Source: Mortierella alpina (lineage: Eukaryota > Mortierellomycota > Mortierellomycetes > Mortierellales > Mortierellaceae). From it: a stretch of 64,000 bases of DNA. The position numbers were made by a program, and so were the translations under genes. Within the stretch, counting starts at the first letter, position 1; every line of letters begins with the position of its first letter. The notes beneath the pieces are model-generated. The model made no database searches, had not been told where the DNA came from, and saw nothing but the letters and a program-made list of their open reading frames with translations. Of the stretch, positions 1 to 12,230 are shown piece by piece. The stretch lies in the NCBI GenBank assembly GCA_029449245.1, contig JANATF010000008.1:1798001-1862000 (forward strand), given 5' to 3'.

Positions 1-656
1 ACCACGCCAGTCCTGAAGAGGGTCATTGTATGAATAGCCGTTCGTCCAGTCGCAGCCATGTTCGCTGTGAAAGCCGCGAGAGCTCCCGACCTTTACCTCC
101 ACTTCCTCAGACGCCCAATAATCACCGCAGGAGCTTTAGTCATGTCCAGTCCATCGATTTGGGCGTCAGTCCCAGCGCCAAGGTTCCGCGGTCTCGCACG
201 ACCAGTCACTCTTCATCGATGCATTCGCGTCAGCACAGCGCACAATGCCAGTTTCATCACCAGCTACCCATCTACCGCAACCGATTCTTACCGCAGAAGG
301 GCTATCCTCATGTACCGAGTGATGTCGAGATGCAAAGTCCGTTATTGCTACAAGGGCATCCGAGCCAGACTCAAGGAGATGGCGATAAGCCAAAAGCCAT
401 AGTGTCGTCCGATGGGCAGCATCTGCATCAGCAGCAGCAGCAGGCACATAGTTGTCCGCCAGAGTTGCTAAGACTCGAGAAACAACAACAGGAGTTGCAG
501 GATCATTGGCGGATGGTGTCGTGGACTCGTCAGCTGAACGAATGGGATCATGCACGGATGATCAAGACTCAGGGGGAGTATCTAGGACTCGGCAACTGCG
601 TGGGACTTGGCCTTGGACTTGGATCGAGCAAAGATCAGGCAGTCGTGCTTCCATAG
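1..656 (+). CDS. 3' end of an uncharacterised Ser/Gln-rich protein (partial)
   Basis: The frame is open from the left edge of the window to a TAG at 654-656, so this is the C-terminal part of a longer protein. The first in-frame ATG seen is at 30, but the codons before it are also open, so it need not be the start. The visible 208 residues are low in complexity: Ser/Arg-rich at first, a Pro-rich stretch, a short Gln run around nt 430-450, then an amphipathic Gln/Glu/Leu segment with a Trp-rich patch (WRMVSWTRQLNEWD), and a Gly-Leu repeat near the end. I see no recognisable domain. Its codon use and unbroken frame support a real coding end. The function is unknown. Confidence 0.55.
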   Translation, partial: HASPEEGHCMNSRSSSRSHVRCESRESSRPLPPLPQTPNNHRRSFSHVQSIDLGVSPSAKVPRSRTTSHSSSMHSRQHSAQCQFHHQLPIYRNRFLPQKGYPHVPSDVEMQSPLLLQGHPSQTQGDGDKPKAIVSSDGQHLHQQQQQAHSCPPELLRLEKQQQELQDHWRMVSWTRQLNEWDHARMIKTQGEYLGLGNCVGLGLGLGSSKDQAVVLP

Positions 657-1549
657 ACCAGGTCATTACTATCATCATTGCCTACAGTCAGAGAGAAAAA
701 AAACAATGTATACTATTGATAGGCTTCATGGTACTCCTGGCACCCCTCTGTGGGCCTTTAGGTTGGGGGGTCACATGAACAGAGCCGTTGCTGGTTGAGA
801 GGCCGCACCAATCAGGATTGTGCCTGATTAAAAGTGTACTGGGGGGACTCAGTCACCCTAACATCCGGGAATAGGGCGCGCGGTGAGCTGTGGCAAAGAG
901 AGGGCCGTTGTTGTATTGCTGATAGCTTACGAGTGCCTGTCTCGTCTACTTGCACTCTGGGTCTTGACGAGCATGCTGCATGGAGCTGCTTGTTTCTCTT
1001 GCCTCACTTTGCTGTTGGATCCAGAAGTCATCGACCGTCGATGAGTGTGTACAGCACCTGAGTACTGTTTCGTTTGTATGTTGATGGCACTACATGGGGG
1101 AGACGACTGTGTGGGTGGGTGCAAGAGGGTGCAATAGGTGCTGGCTGCCAACAGAGTTTGCCCAGTCGACAGGGGAGGAGTCAAGGAGGGAAGAGGAAGG
1201 CGGCAGCGAGCGTGAGAGTTTTTCGCCTCCTTCCTGTTTTGGGCGTATCTCGGCCGTGGTACTGTCGAAGGTTGGGCAGGCGAGAAAGAGTCATCCCAGC
1301 CACCCATCGAGCTCCACCCTTGGTGCGCTTTGTTATAAGAAGGGGAGCAGCCACCCGCACCCCACACTCTCCTCTTCTTTTCCTGTTCTTGTCCCTGTTC
1401 CTGTTCCTGCTCCTGCTCCTGCTCCTCCTCTTGTTCATCCTTCTCTTTCTCGTCTCCCATCTGCCCATTCTCGTTTCTCCCCGCTCTCGTCATCGCACGT
1501 CCCTCCACTCCCAACCGTCCTCACCCGCGCACACGCCTCGTCCACAGCC
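657..1549. other. Intergenic region with CT-rich promoter of the dehydrogenase gene
   Basis: No coding feature is supported here. The last 200 bases before the next ATG are pyrimidine-rich, with a run of CCTGTT/CCTGCT hexamers at about 1382-1430 and further CT-rich sequence to 1500. A TTATAAGA element lies at about 1331. CT-rich sequence before the ATG recurs at many genes in this window and is probably the promoter/5' leader style of this genome. Confidence 0.5.
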
Positions 1550-3321
1550 ATGTCTCTTCGCATCCTCACAAAGGCCTTCAAGCCCACCATGGTCGCCAAC
1601 GTCCGCACCATGGCCTCAAAGTCAAAGGGTAAGTCAGCGGATCCCCATGTCGCTCCATCAGGATCACCCCATCCATCTTGGCACTTTCTCTCCTGATGCC
1701 TAATCCTCATTCTCCTCCCACTCAGCCTTCGTCAAGTACGACTGGACCGACCCTCTAAACCTGAACTCGCAACTCACCGAGGATGAGATTGCTGTTAGGT
1801 ATGCAACTTCCCCTGCTGTCCTGTCCACCCTCTTGTGAAGGAGAATGGAGTACTGCCTCGTGATTCTAATACGAGCTCGTCCCCCTTACTCTCTGTAGAG
1901 ATGTTGCCCGTGAATACTGCCAGGACAAGCTCATGCCCCGTATTACTTTGGCCAACCGCAATGAAAGTAAGGCAGTGTGCAAAACCTGGTCTGTGAAAAG
2001 AATGGACGCCGTCATCTCGATGCTCATGTTATCGTTCGTGATTGTAGACTTTGATAGAGAAATCCTGTCCGAGATGGGTGAGCTCGGTCTCTTGGGCTCC
2101 ACCATTGAGGGTTACGGCTGTGCCGGTGTCTCGTCTGTTGCATATGGTCTGACTGCCCGCGAGGTTGAGAGGTTAGTAGCCCTGTCGTTCTTTACTTGCG
2201 TTTTACGACGACTTTCATGCGATGGCTACTCTTAGCTCGACATTGCATGTCTGTCTGACTATATTCGATGTTTTTGGACTTGTGCGCGAAATAGAGTCGA
2301 TAGCGGCTACCGCTCCGCCATGAGTGTTCAGTCCTCGTTGGTCATGCACCCCATCTACGCATACGGTACTGACGCCCAGAAGGAGAAGTGGTTGCCTCGC
2401 TTGGGTAAGTCAAGTCCTTTTCGTATTTGTTGGATCATCAGGACTGTGTGAATGTAATCTTCTTTCTTCTACAGTGGCTAACCTATTTTCCCCACATCTA
2501 ATTCAATAGCCAAGGGTGAGATCGTCGGATGCTTCGGATTGACCGAGCCCAACCACGGCTCAGACCCCGGCTCGATGGAGACTGTTGCCAAGAAGGTCAA
2601 CGGCCACTACGTCCTCAGCGGATCCAAGACCTGGATCACCAACTCCCCTATTGCCGATGTCTTTGTCATCTGGGCCAAGGACCAGTCTGATGGCAACAAG
2701 ATCAAGGGCTTCGTCCTTGAGAAGGGCATGAAGGGACTCACTGCACCCAAGATCGAGGGCAAGTTCTCGCTTCGTGCCTCCATCACCGGTATGATCATGA
2801 TGGATGATGTCGAGGTCCCCGCCGAGAACCTTCTGCCCAACGTCCACGGCCTCAAGGGACCCTTCGGATGCCTTAACAACGCCCGCTTCGGTATTGCCTG
2901 GGGTGCCCTCGGTGCTGCCGAGTTCTGCTTGGCCCAGGCCCGTGACTATACTTTGAACCGCAAGCAGTTTGGCGTTCCTCTTGCCCGCTTCCAGTTGATG
3001 CAGAAGAAGATGGCCGATGCCAACACTGAGATTGCATTGGGTCTTCAGGCCTGTCTCCAGGTCGGTCGTCTGAAGGATGAGGGCAAGATTGCGCCCGAGA
3101 TGATCTCGATGATCAAGAGGAACTCGTGCGGAAAGGCCTTGGACATTGCAAGAACCACCCGCGATATGCTCGGAGGCAACGGTATCAGCGACGAGTACCA
3201 TATCATCCGCCATGTCATGAACTTGGAGGCCGTCAACACTTATGAAGGAACGCACGATGTTCACGCCTTGATCCTGGGACGTGCCATCACCGGCTTGGCT
3301 TCCTTCAGCGCCACCGACTAA
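1550..3321 (+). CDS. GCDH: Glutaryl-CoA dehydrogenase, mitochondrial
   Basis: This acyl-CoA dehydrogenase-family flavoenzyme oxidises and decarboxylates glutaryl-CoA to crotonyl-CoA in lysine/tryptophan breakdown in the mitochondrial matrix. I join six exons: 1550-1628, 1726-1798, 1899-1966, 2048-2171, 2295-2404 and 2510-3321. All introns are GT-AG with frame kept, giving 421 residues, close to the usual size. The N-terminus is basic, Ser/Thr-rich and lacks acids, as expected for a mitochondrial leader. Family signatures seen are [15 protein letters not shown] (substrate/flavin region), [17 protein letters not shown], and [18 protein letters not shown] near the end, where Glu397 matches the catalytic base position of GCDH. 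The YEGTHD motif separates it from short-chain acyl-CoA dehydrogenases. The ATG at 1550 begins the targeting leader; later Met codons at 1589 and 1610 would cut into it. Confidence 0.93.
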
Positions 3322-4862
3322 ACCTCCTCGCCTCTCCTCTCACCTCTGAGTTTTCTCCCTCCTCCCCTTCTTTACATATACACAACACACTACCATCTTC
3401 AGTTTCTTCATTTCTACTCTAGAGACTGGAGCGTCAACAAATAAACCAATTAGACACCACTGTATTCATTTGGAGGTACCCCTTCTACTGAACTTGACAT
3501 CACTCTCGACTTGAGGCTTTGCTGGGGTATAGGAGGAACCGCGCCAATGTCCTTTGCGAGGGGCAAGAAGTCAGGAACTTGATGCATAGCCACGCTGGCG
3601 TATTGTTGATAAAGAACCGCATCGCAGTATTGTTTGCTCGAGAAAAGAGGACCCTGTAGATCTGCAGGGGAGGAGCGGAGCTACCTCGGAGGTTTTTTTT
3701 AAAGTAGCCTTTAGTGCCTTTTAGTGTGCCCGTTCCAGTCCCAGAACCATTTTCTGGCTCAAAGGTCTTGGACTCTTGGTTTCAAAGACGGGAGAACTCT
3801 TGAAGTGGAGTTGGGCCTGTTGTTCGCACGGCAGAGTGGACTGTACTGTTGACAAACCACACATGGCACCGATGCAGACAATAGAGAAATAGGGGGGGTG
3901 TTGTGCGGTTAATGCAGGTGGTAGACGAAGAGAACGAAAGGAGTGCTGTATATGTACAATAGGTGCAGCGACTGTGTATAGGTGACATTGTATAGGTGAC
4001 ATACAGGTAGCACGACTGCACGGTGAGATTGGATAGCAAAGGCCTGCCTACCATATCCGAGCTGCCATGGCGGATCGACGGGTGGCAGGATAGAGACAAA
4101 GAGCGGAAGAGCAGGCAGGCACAGCACTAGATGGATGGCGGACATTTTGGCTGATGGTGAATGTCATCAGGGAGGGGAGGGAGGCAGAGGAGCAGAAAGG
4201 CAAAGCAAAGCATGCAGCACATGCAACACGGGCGCGAGTGCGTCTGGGCAAGGCAGGCCAGCAGACTGCAGCACAAGGTTTGATGCGGAGAGGGAAAAGC
4301 AATTAAAATAAATCAAACACTCAAATACACCCCATCGACGGATCAGCAATGGGGTGGTCTGCATGCTCCTCGAGCCCATCCTTCAGCATCCGCCAGGCAC
4401 CCGCACACCCGCACACCCGCACACCCAGCTGCCCACTTCCTCATCCTTCCTCATCCTCTGCTGTCGTGCCTCTTCTTCGCCCTGCCTGCCCTTGCTGGAC
4501 GTCCATCCATCTCTGCGTTGCTCTGCCGGCAGCACCCTGCATCTCAGCGCTCTCGTTATTCTCCGTCCGCAATAGTCATTCCTCGCCCTGGGGAGCGGTC
4601 TCATCCCTTTCTGTCCGTTTCATCTCTTTCTACGCTCAATCCCTCGGTTCATCATCTCTCACTCTCTCTCTGTTTCTCTCCCCCCCTCCCTTTCTGTCCT
4701 TCTCTCCATCTGTCTCCATCTGTCTGCCTTCCCACTCCCGCACGCTCTCCCTCCATCATCGCCTCGCTGGATCATCTTTAGCATCTCGCTTGCTCTAGAC
4801 CGTTATCCCACACCCGACACCCATACCTCACACCCGAGTGCGAAAGGAGCCCTCCTTACACC
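3322..4862. other. Intergenic region with short tandem repeats and CT-rich promoter
   Basis: No gene is supported across 1.5 kb. Visible structure: a duplicated GTATAGGTGACAT element at about 3974-4002, a run of ACACCCGC units at about 4396-4430, and a strongly pyrimidine-rich block (4610-4760, with repeated CTCT and TCTGTC) leading to the kelch gene ATG. Several ORFs in this region are low-complexity readings of the CT tract, so I do not call them. Confidence 0.5.
3440..3445 (+). terminator. Putative poly(A) signal of the dehydrogenase gene
   Basis: An AATAAA lies about 120 bases after the dehydrogenase stop codon, in AT-rich sequence. It is a plausible cleavage/polyadenylation signal. Confidence 0.4.
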
Positions 4863-7800
4863 ATGGCCGGTCTGTTCACCAAAAAGAAGAAGGACGATGG
4901 CAACAATAACGCTTCCAAACAGCAGCAACAACAACAACAGCAGCAGCAGCAGCAGCCACAGCAACGGCCCGCTCCTCCTCCCAACGGCCTGGGCCTGAAC
5001 AACAATGGCATGGGATATAATAACGATAATGGCCAATTCAACAACAGCTCTCAAGGATACCAGCAGCCGCCCCCAGCACCACCCTTAGCAGCCGGTGGGC
5101 CTATGAGTCCCATGAGTCCAACGTTCGCCCACCAGCAACAGCAGCCGCAGTCGTTTGCCATGAATGGTCCTCCTCAGGCACATCAGCCTCACCAGATCCC
5201 AACGAGCGGCCCCATCACCCTACCGGGTGCTGCTGTTGCCCCTCCACCTCCTCAACTGTTCTGGACCCAACGTCGGATTATGGGACCGAACCCCTTTCCT
5301 CGAAACCAGCACACGACCTCAATCACGAGCACAGGCACAGATATCTTTCTTTACGGCGGCACCCAGCGCGGGGCCCCCAAGGGCGATCTTTTTGTCATTG
5401 ATTCTGGTAATTCCTGATACATTTCGTGCCGTAAAGCTAAAGGTTGGCGCCCAAGACAGGACAATAAGTGTACTATGGGTCTGACACAGCGGATCAGGAG
5501 GGCATGTGTGTTGTTGTGTGTACCCAGCAAACGGGAAATGAAAAAGAGGACTGTACCAGATCAGGCGCAGATTCGTGGGTTGCTCTCAGCCCTGGTACGT
5601 GGTTCTTTTCTTGGAGTAGAGTTAATGGCTCTGTTCGAGTGCATATAGTGCTCAATGGCTCTCACCCACTCTGATTCTGCTTGGATCAGTGCTCTGTACG
5701 ACAGGACAGGAGAACGTTGCGCTGGAATCATGGAATGACCAGCAACGGCCTCATCTTGTAGAAATAAGATTGCGACTTGTCCTAAACAGTACCCAGACGG
5801 CACGGGATCAGCAATGAGGAATGCGGGTGTCCTTGCCTATCTCCAACTTCAGCGTCCCGTACTAGACGGCATCAAATAAGAAAAAGATAAAAAGGACGGG
5901 CGGGTCGTTTGGCTGCTCATAGTTGAGAGCCACTGGCCATCTCGACCGACACCATTCCGCTTTGCGTTATAACAGCCAGCTAATAACAGCCAGCTAATAA
6001 CAGCCCGCTAATAACCCTTGTGCTACTTCTTTCGTTTCTTGTCTATAGTCAACCTCCAATGCCAGCCTGTTGCACCGGGCGGTGTAGACCCGCCGATGCC
6101 CAAGAGTGGCCACACAGCTGTGAATATTGGCCAATATATAATCTGTAAGTGCGGGGACTTGATTTCCATGGTGTGCGACATACTAATTTTGGGATCGATC
6201 CGATGCGGAGTCTTGTTTGCCCTTCGTGTCATGCATGTTTGCCTATTAAGTCCTGTGGCTAATCAACACCGATCGATCAATCAACCCTACACCCCTAGAC
6301 TTTGGTGGATGGGACCCAACGACAGGACAATGCGATGACAGTCTACACGTACTTCACACAGCCCGCAGGGAGTGGAACAGACCTCCAATTCAGGGACAAC
6401 TGCCTACACCCCGTCACTCGCACTCTGGATGTAGTGTCGGTACGACGATGTACGTTTTCGGTGGCCAGGTCGACAACTATTATTTAGGCGACATTGCGGC
6501 CTTTGACATGAAGACAAGTATGTATCCGTTTTTCCTTAATGGCGCACTGTTCTACTCACTTGGCTGTTATGATCTAACGGAGAGACATTAAATGCGCCGT
6601 GTTACAGTCACCCAAAATCCAAGGTGGGAGATTATCGAGCCACAAACAGAGTCGCCCCCTGCTCGATCGGGCCATTGCGCGGCTGTTTACGATGGCAAGA
6701 TCTACATCTTCGGAGGAGCAGATGCCGACTACTTTTACAATGACATTTGGTGCTTTGACACACGGGCATTGACGTGGACGCCTATACCCGCATCCGGGTA
6801 CTTGCCGACAGGACGCCATGGTCACTCTTGCACTCTCGTGGACGGTGTCTTGTACATTTTCGGAGGAAACAGTCCAGATGGCTCGGAACTGAATGATGCT
6901 TACGCATTCAGAATTCATGGTATGTACTTCGTACTCAATCGAACATATCACCATGCACCCACAATCGCGCCAGAGAGTTTTTTGGCCCTTGCATATATAT
7001 GCATTTACGAAATGTATCTAACTCATTTCTCGCCTTGTTATTTATAGAGCGTCGCTGGTATCTGTTCCAAAACGTTGGCCCAGCCCCTAGCCCTCGAAGC
7101 GGGCACACCATGTGCACAGTCAAGGACAAGATCTTCATCCTTGGAGGAGAATCAGAGCAGAACAGGATGGAAGACTCTGCGCAAATATATTTTGTCGAGA
7201 TCCGTAAGTTTTAGTTTTAGTTTCTTATGCTGGATTTTCAGAGCACGGAACCTCATGAGTGCAGAGCTGAGTTTCATGTCATGACCCAACGTCTATCCAT
7301 CTTTTTTTTTCGTACAAATCAGCCAAGATCCGGTTCCCGGACTCAGGTCCTCAGCCAGGACCGCGCCAGGTCTCGTCTGCAAAGCTCGTTCCGAACCGCC
7401 CTGGAGCTGGTTCGCCGCAACCATACCAACAGTCGCTCACAGACGCAGGGCAATCTGATTACGAGTCAGATCGGAACTCGAATCAGCCTTCAGCTCCTGG
7501 CCGGCCGGACCGTCCAGAGAGGCCTGCACGTCCAGATCGTCCCATCACCCAGCGTCCGGCCTCACCTGCAACATTTGCGGCCCCAGAACGACTGAGCTCC
7601 TCTGTCAACATGGCTCAGCAGATAGGTCAACAGGCCAACATCCAGCCTGGTCAGCGCCCACTCACGACCATGGGTGCACCACCGCCTCGTGGAGCGAGTA
7701 GCGGATTCCAAGCTGGAGGTGCGAATGGATCTCAGGACACTCAAGGCGACGGCGTCTCCATGGCTGCGAGACGCCAAACGTTCAAGGACGACATGAATGG

Positions 7801-10800
7801 CGGATATGGTGGAGCTGTGGTCGGAACAGCCAACAACACTGCTGTAAATGCGAACCGCAGAACCATGAATCAGATCCCGAACGGCCAAGCTGTATCTGCA
7901 GCTGGAGCCAACCCTGCACCTCTCCGTGTGATCAATGTCTCGTCGGACAGCCCCCCAGTCTCGAACCGTTCATTGCCCGGAGTGGGAGTCGAGGCGACGG
8001 CGACGCGTCCAGATCGCCGCATGATGTCCCCTGCAGCGCCTCTCAGCAACTCCAAGGACGAGGAAATCAATCCTTATGCGATGGAGGTGCTAGCGCCGGC
8101 GACTGCCGGTAAGCCAAACCAGCAGGCAGGCTCGGCTGGGTCGTATATCCCGCCCCCACCGCTAGCTGCAGCGGCGCCTGCCAGCAACGGTATTTCCGTG
8201 CATGGGACGCCTCTGCCACCCAATATGCGCCCTCCTCCACCAGCAGCAACTGCGTCGCCACCCGTCTCTGGTTCGATCATCTTGCCTCCTGGCGTCGAGA
8301 AGAGATCCGCTGCTCCAGTGGCTGCATCCATGGCTCACCAGCAAACTGCAACCCGATCTCCGTCGCCTGCGTCCGGACGTGGGTACAACCGTGCCACGCC
8401 GACGCCTCCCCCCGCCGCCGTCGCGGGGCAGACAGAATTCTCCTCTGCAGACCTGGCGAAATTCAAGCAATTAGAGTCCCAGGCGGAGGCGGTCCGAGAG
8501 GCCAACGAACGTCTGCACCAGCAGTTGAAGGACCGCGAGGAGGATCTGGACCGCTTGCGCAGACGCGAGAATTGGCTTGTGACCGAAGTGATGTTGGCCC
8601 GGGGTGGTGGCGTCGATCAGCAGGCGGCTCATTTGAACGACAAGCGGTTGTCGATGGTAGATTTGGAGAAGGAGCTGGAGAACCAGCAGTTGGAGGGTCG
8701 TCAGCTCATGATCACCAAGGCTCTCGTCAAGGTGAAGGAGGAGCTCCGGAGCGCCAAGATGTCGATTGCGACACAGGCCCAGGCAGCCTCATTCAAGATC
8801 AAGGAGGCAGAGCGAGTGAGGACTGGAGCGTTGCAAGAAGCTGCGTATTTGAAAGCCAAGTTGTCGTCCATGTCGAATGCTCAGCAGGATCCTGGTGCTT
8901 TGGCACGCGTGGAGATGGATCGTGCTGCGGATCTGGAGAAGCGGCTGCGACTTGCTCTTGGAGAGCTTGAACAAATTGAGAATCGCCATAGTAAAGCCCA
9001 CGAAGGTCTTCAACAGGAGAGAATGGCCCGATTGGCGGCTGAGGAGCGCTCAACTGGGTCATCCGTATTGGCGGAGCAGGCTCAGGCAGCGCACACGCGT
9101 GCCCTGGCTGAGCTGGCGTCTCTGCACAGTCGTGCTGCCAAGGCCGAGGCCGAGTCGAGAGAGTATGCCACTCAGTTGGCAGAGAGCCAGGCCGGCTTCT
9201 CTGGGCATCAGTCCCAATCGTCGGGCTTGCTGCAGAAGATCAAGGATCTGAAGCAGCAGGTGGAGGAGCATCAGACGGCTCTGGAGCGCACGCAGATGGC
9301 TTATTCTGCTGCGAATGAGCGGGCTATCCGAGCAGAGACGCTCTCGGACGAATCTTCGGGTAAGCTGGAGAGATCCGAGACTCTACGATCGGAACTCTCG
9401 AGTGAGCTCATGCGTTCCAAGGGTGAGACGGAGCGTCTGCAGTCCAAGGTTGAGGAGCTCGAGGGACGGTGGCAGATCTCCAAGGATGAGGTCACGACGC
9501 TTCGTAAGCTGGTTGAGGATGGATTGGGAGCATTCAACCCACGAGGCAAGTCTCAACAGTCTGCAGAGCGCAAGCACGACAGTATTGCTATTCTCAGTAC
9601 GGTGTCCAAGGTTTCGGAGCTGGAGCATGAGCTGAGCTCGCTCAAGTCCCTCCACAAGAACTCTCAGGCATCAGCATCCAAATCTGGAGCAGAGCTGGCT
9701 GAGGCCATGATTGAGCTCTCGCGTCTGGAACAGAGCTCGATGAAGGCGAGGGCCGAGACCATTTCGTTGCAGAGGCAATTGGCTGAAGAGCGCGATGGAA
9801 CTGCAGAGCTGAGGAGTGAGTTGTCCAAGACGGAGCAGGAGCTTGAGAACAAGATCAATGAACTGGAGAGCAATGAAGTCCAGCTGGGTCTGTTGAAGGA
9901 CGTCATGCGCGAGAAGGGCATCATTGCTGAGGATGTGATGCTGCAGGCGGTTGTCCGCGGTTCTGGAGATTATGCTGCCTCGATGGAAGTCAAGGTCAAG
10001 GAGGCAGAAGGAAAGGCAAGATCGCTGGAACAGGAGCTGGAGGAGACGCGTGAGCACTTTACGCAGCAACTGGATGCCTTTGAGGCTCAGAGGCAGGCGA
10101 CTGTCCAGCACTCGGAAAAGACTAGCTTGTTGCTGAGAAAGCTCAAGAACGACCTCGCGGCGACGATGAAGGAGAAGGAAACGGCGGTGGCCGAGCTGAG
10201 GCAGGTTCAGGATGAGCATGCGCGATGCAACACATTGTCCTCGGCACGCGACGCTCAGAGCCAGCAGCAGGATAATGAGAGAGTGGAGATGCTGCAGTTG
10301 CACTTTGATGAGGAACGCCGCGATTTGACCAGCCAGGTCTCGGATCTGCAGAACCGGCTTGTGGACGCTGAGATGCACGCCGCCGAGCTCTCCCAGAAGG
10401 TGATCTCGCTCACAGAGAGAGTGGAAGAGGTTGAGACACTGAACGAGGCGATCTCTGAGCAGTTGGAGTCTCTGCAGGACCAGGCTGACGAGTTCAAGTC
10501 CAAGGCTCTGAATCAAGAGATGCAGCTCAAGTCTGATGTGGAGCGACTTGTGGACGAGGTTCACCAGGCACAGGAGAGAGCACAGGCGAAGCAGCTTGAG
10601 CTTCACAATGCCTTTGCTTTGAACGAGCAGCTCGAATCCCAGCTGGAAGATGCACTTCAAGCCCAGGCCGCTGCCGTGGCGACTGCGGCCTCTGGCAATG
10701 GCTCCGGCGCCAATGCCGAGGCACTGAGTAGGCTGGATAAGCAGCGCCAAGATTTGGAGCAGCGTTTGAAGAAGGCCCAGGATACGATCCAGATCCTTGA

Positions 10801-11716
10801 AGGCGACAACTCTGTCCTCGAGGCCAGGCTCCAGGACTCAGAGAAGAAGGTCACCTTGCTTTTAGAGGATATGCAGAACAGTTTCACGGACCATTCCAAC
10901 CCGCACTCGCCCCTCAACTCTGCCAACTTGTCTGGTGTTCACCAGCAGTTGAACCATCAGCTCACCGCTAGGTCTCTCCAGGCTGGACAGTCGTCGAGCG
11001 CTGCTTTGAACTCTGCACTGAGCTCGTCTTCCCCATCGCATGGTCAGAAGCCGAACAGTGCTGGCAGGGCTGGCGCAGCCAGTGCGTCACCCTCAGGACT
11101 CCAGATCAACAAGAAAAATTCTGCGCGCGGCAATATGAGCGCTAGTCCTAACCAACATGTGAATGATGAGGATCTTCACCAGTATGGTGGTCAGCAGAAT
11201 GGACAACAGCACCAGCAGCAATACCTTCCAGGGCATGATGAGGATGATGAGGATGTCGAATCGGGGACCTATCGCGACTCGGTGGACTCCATCACCCGCG
11301 AGCTCGAGATGCTGAAGGTGCCTTGGAACAAGGGCACTGCTGTCAACAACACCCAGTCAATGGAAAGCGGTCGCAAATCGTCCTCGCCTATGCAGCAGTA
11401 CCAGCAACACGCGCCTGCTCAGCGACAGCAGCAGCATCAGCAGCAACAGCAACAGCAGTATCATGGTAATAGTTACGGCAATGGAGGAGCAGCGACCGGT
11501 AACCGATACCTGTACGCCGACGACGAAGATGATGATGACGACGAAGAACCGGAAAGCTACTTGGCTCATCTTCAGCAGCGCCCTCCGCAACAGCAACAAC
11601 AGCAGATGAGCAACAGTACTATGGATACCCACTCGTTCAATGACCGAAGCCCCTCGCGGCTGAAGGAGTACGAGCAGATGATTGATGAGATCGAGAACGC
11701 TAGGAAGCAACATTAG
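4863..11716 (+). CDS. Large kelch-repeat / coiled-coil protein (Tea1/Kel1-type cell-end marker)
   Basis: Six exons join in frame: 4863-5406, 6049-6144, 6299-6517, 6608-6919, 7048-7203 and 7323-11716, giving 1,906 residues. Residues 1-125 are Asn/Gln/Pro-rich with a polyGln run. Residues about 127-442 hold kelch repeats, seen as GG doublets after hydrophobic strands (for example KIYIFGGA, VLYIFGGN, KIFILGGE) with a downstream Trp. Residues 443-820 are Pro/Ser-rich and probably disordered. Residues about 820-1625 are a long coiled coil (heptads rich in Leu, Glu, Lys and Gln). The tail has polyGln and acidic runs. This order matches fungal cell-polarity scaffolds such as fission yeast Tea1 and budding yeast Kel1, which sit at growing tips with microtubule plus ends or formins. 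That function is inferred from architecture. The last exon is very long compared with the kelch exons. Confidence 0.85.
5967..6017 (+). repeat. 14-bp tandem repeat in intron 1 of the kelch gene
   Basis: The unit TAATAACAGCCAGC occurs about 3.5 times, with edge units slightly diverged, just before the 3' splice site of the 642-base first intron. It lies close to where a branch point is expected. Confidence 0.75.
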
Positions 11717-12230
11717 AGCTAGCGCCTATGTAACTTTTGTTTTACTTTTTACTATTTACTTTTGAATGAATAACTCGCATGAACACACCAAGAAAGTAGT
11801 AGACCGACCAGTGATTTTCAGAAAGAAAAAAAAAAGTGCAGCTACACATTAAAGACAGGGATCTGTGGATGTCCCCTTTGCTGTTACATAAGACTTTCTT
11901 TGGACGTCTTGTTTGGCGCATTGACGCGCTTCACCATAATTATAAGAAAACGCAGTATCGTTCATGCGTACTAGTTCTTGAGTCGCAGTAGGACCTCGAG
12001 CGTCTTGCAGGGGTGAGTTTGTGAAGAGCTGATGTGCTGATTTCAATGGTTAAGGCCTGGTCATCATCCGACTACGTTCAACTTGTTACAGCTCCATATT
12101 CTCTCCCGCTCGACCCACGCTCCGACCTGAGTGGACGTTTTTCTCCTTTTGTTCTACTTGTATATATTCCTCACACTCACACACCCTCAAATCCCACAAT
12201 ATCCTACAGTTGACCCATCATCCGAACAAA
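11717..12230. other. Intergenic region between kelch and carotenoid oxygenase genes
   Basis: About 500 bases with no supported gene. A TATATA-like element at about 12161-12168 lies some 65 bases before the oxygenase ATG and may be its core promoter. A short A-tract lies near 11825-11836. Confidence 0.4.

Noticed and set aside
927-1514. 195-codon minus-strand ORF with a poly(Glu-Gln) run before the dehydrogenase
   Set aside because: The run comes from CCTGTT/CCTGCT promoter repeats read on the other strand, and the rest is low in complexity.
2560-3264. 234-codon minus-strand ORF opposite glutaryl-CoA dehydrogenase
   Set aside because: It is antisense to a well-supported enzyme exon and has no recognisable family; codon bias creates the shadow.
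9671-10750. 359-codon ORF on the minus strand inside the kelch gene
   Set aside because: It is a Leu-rich shadow of the coiled-coil coding strand. The plus frame is far longer and continuous with the kelch exons.
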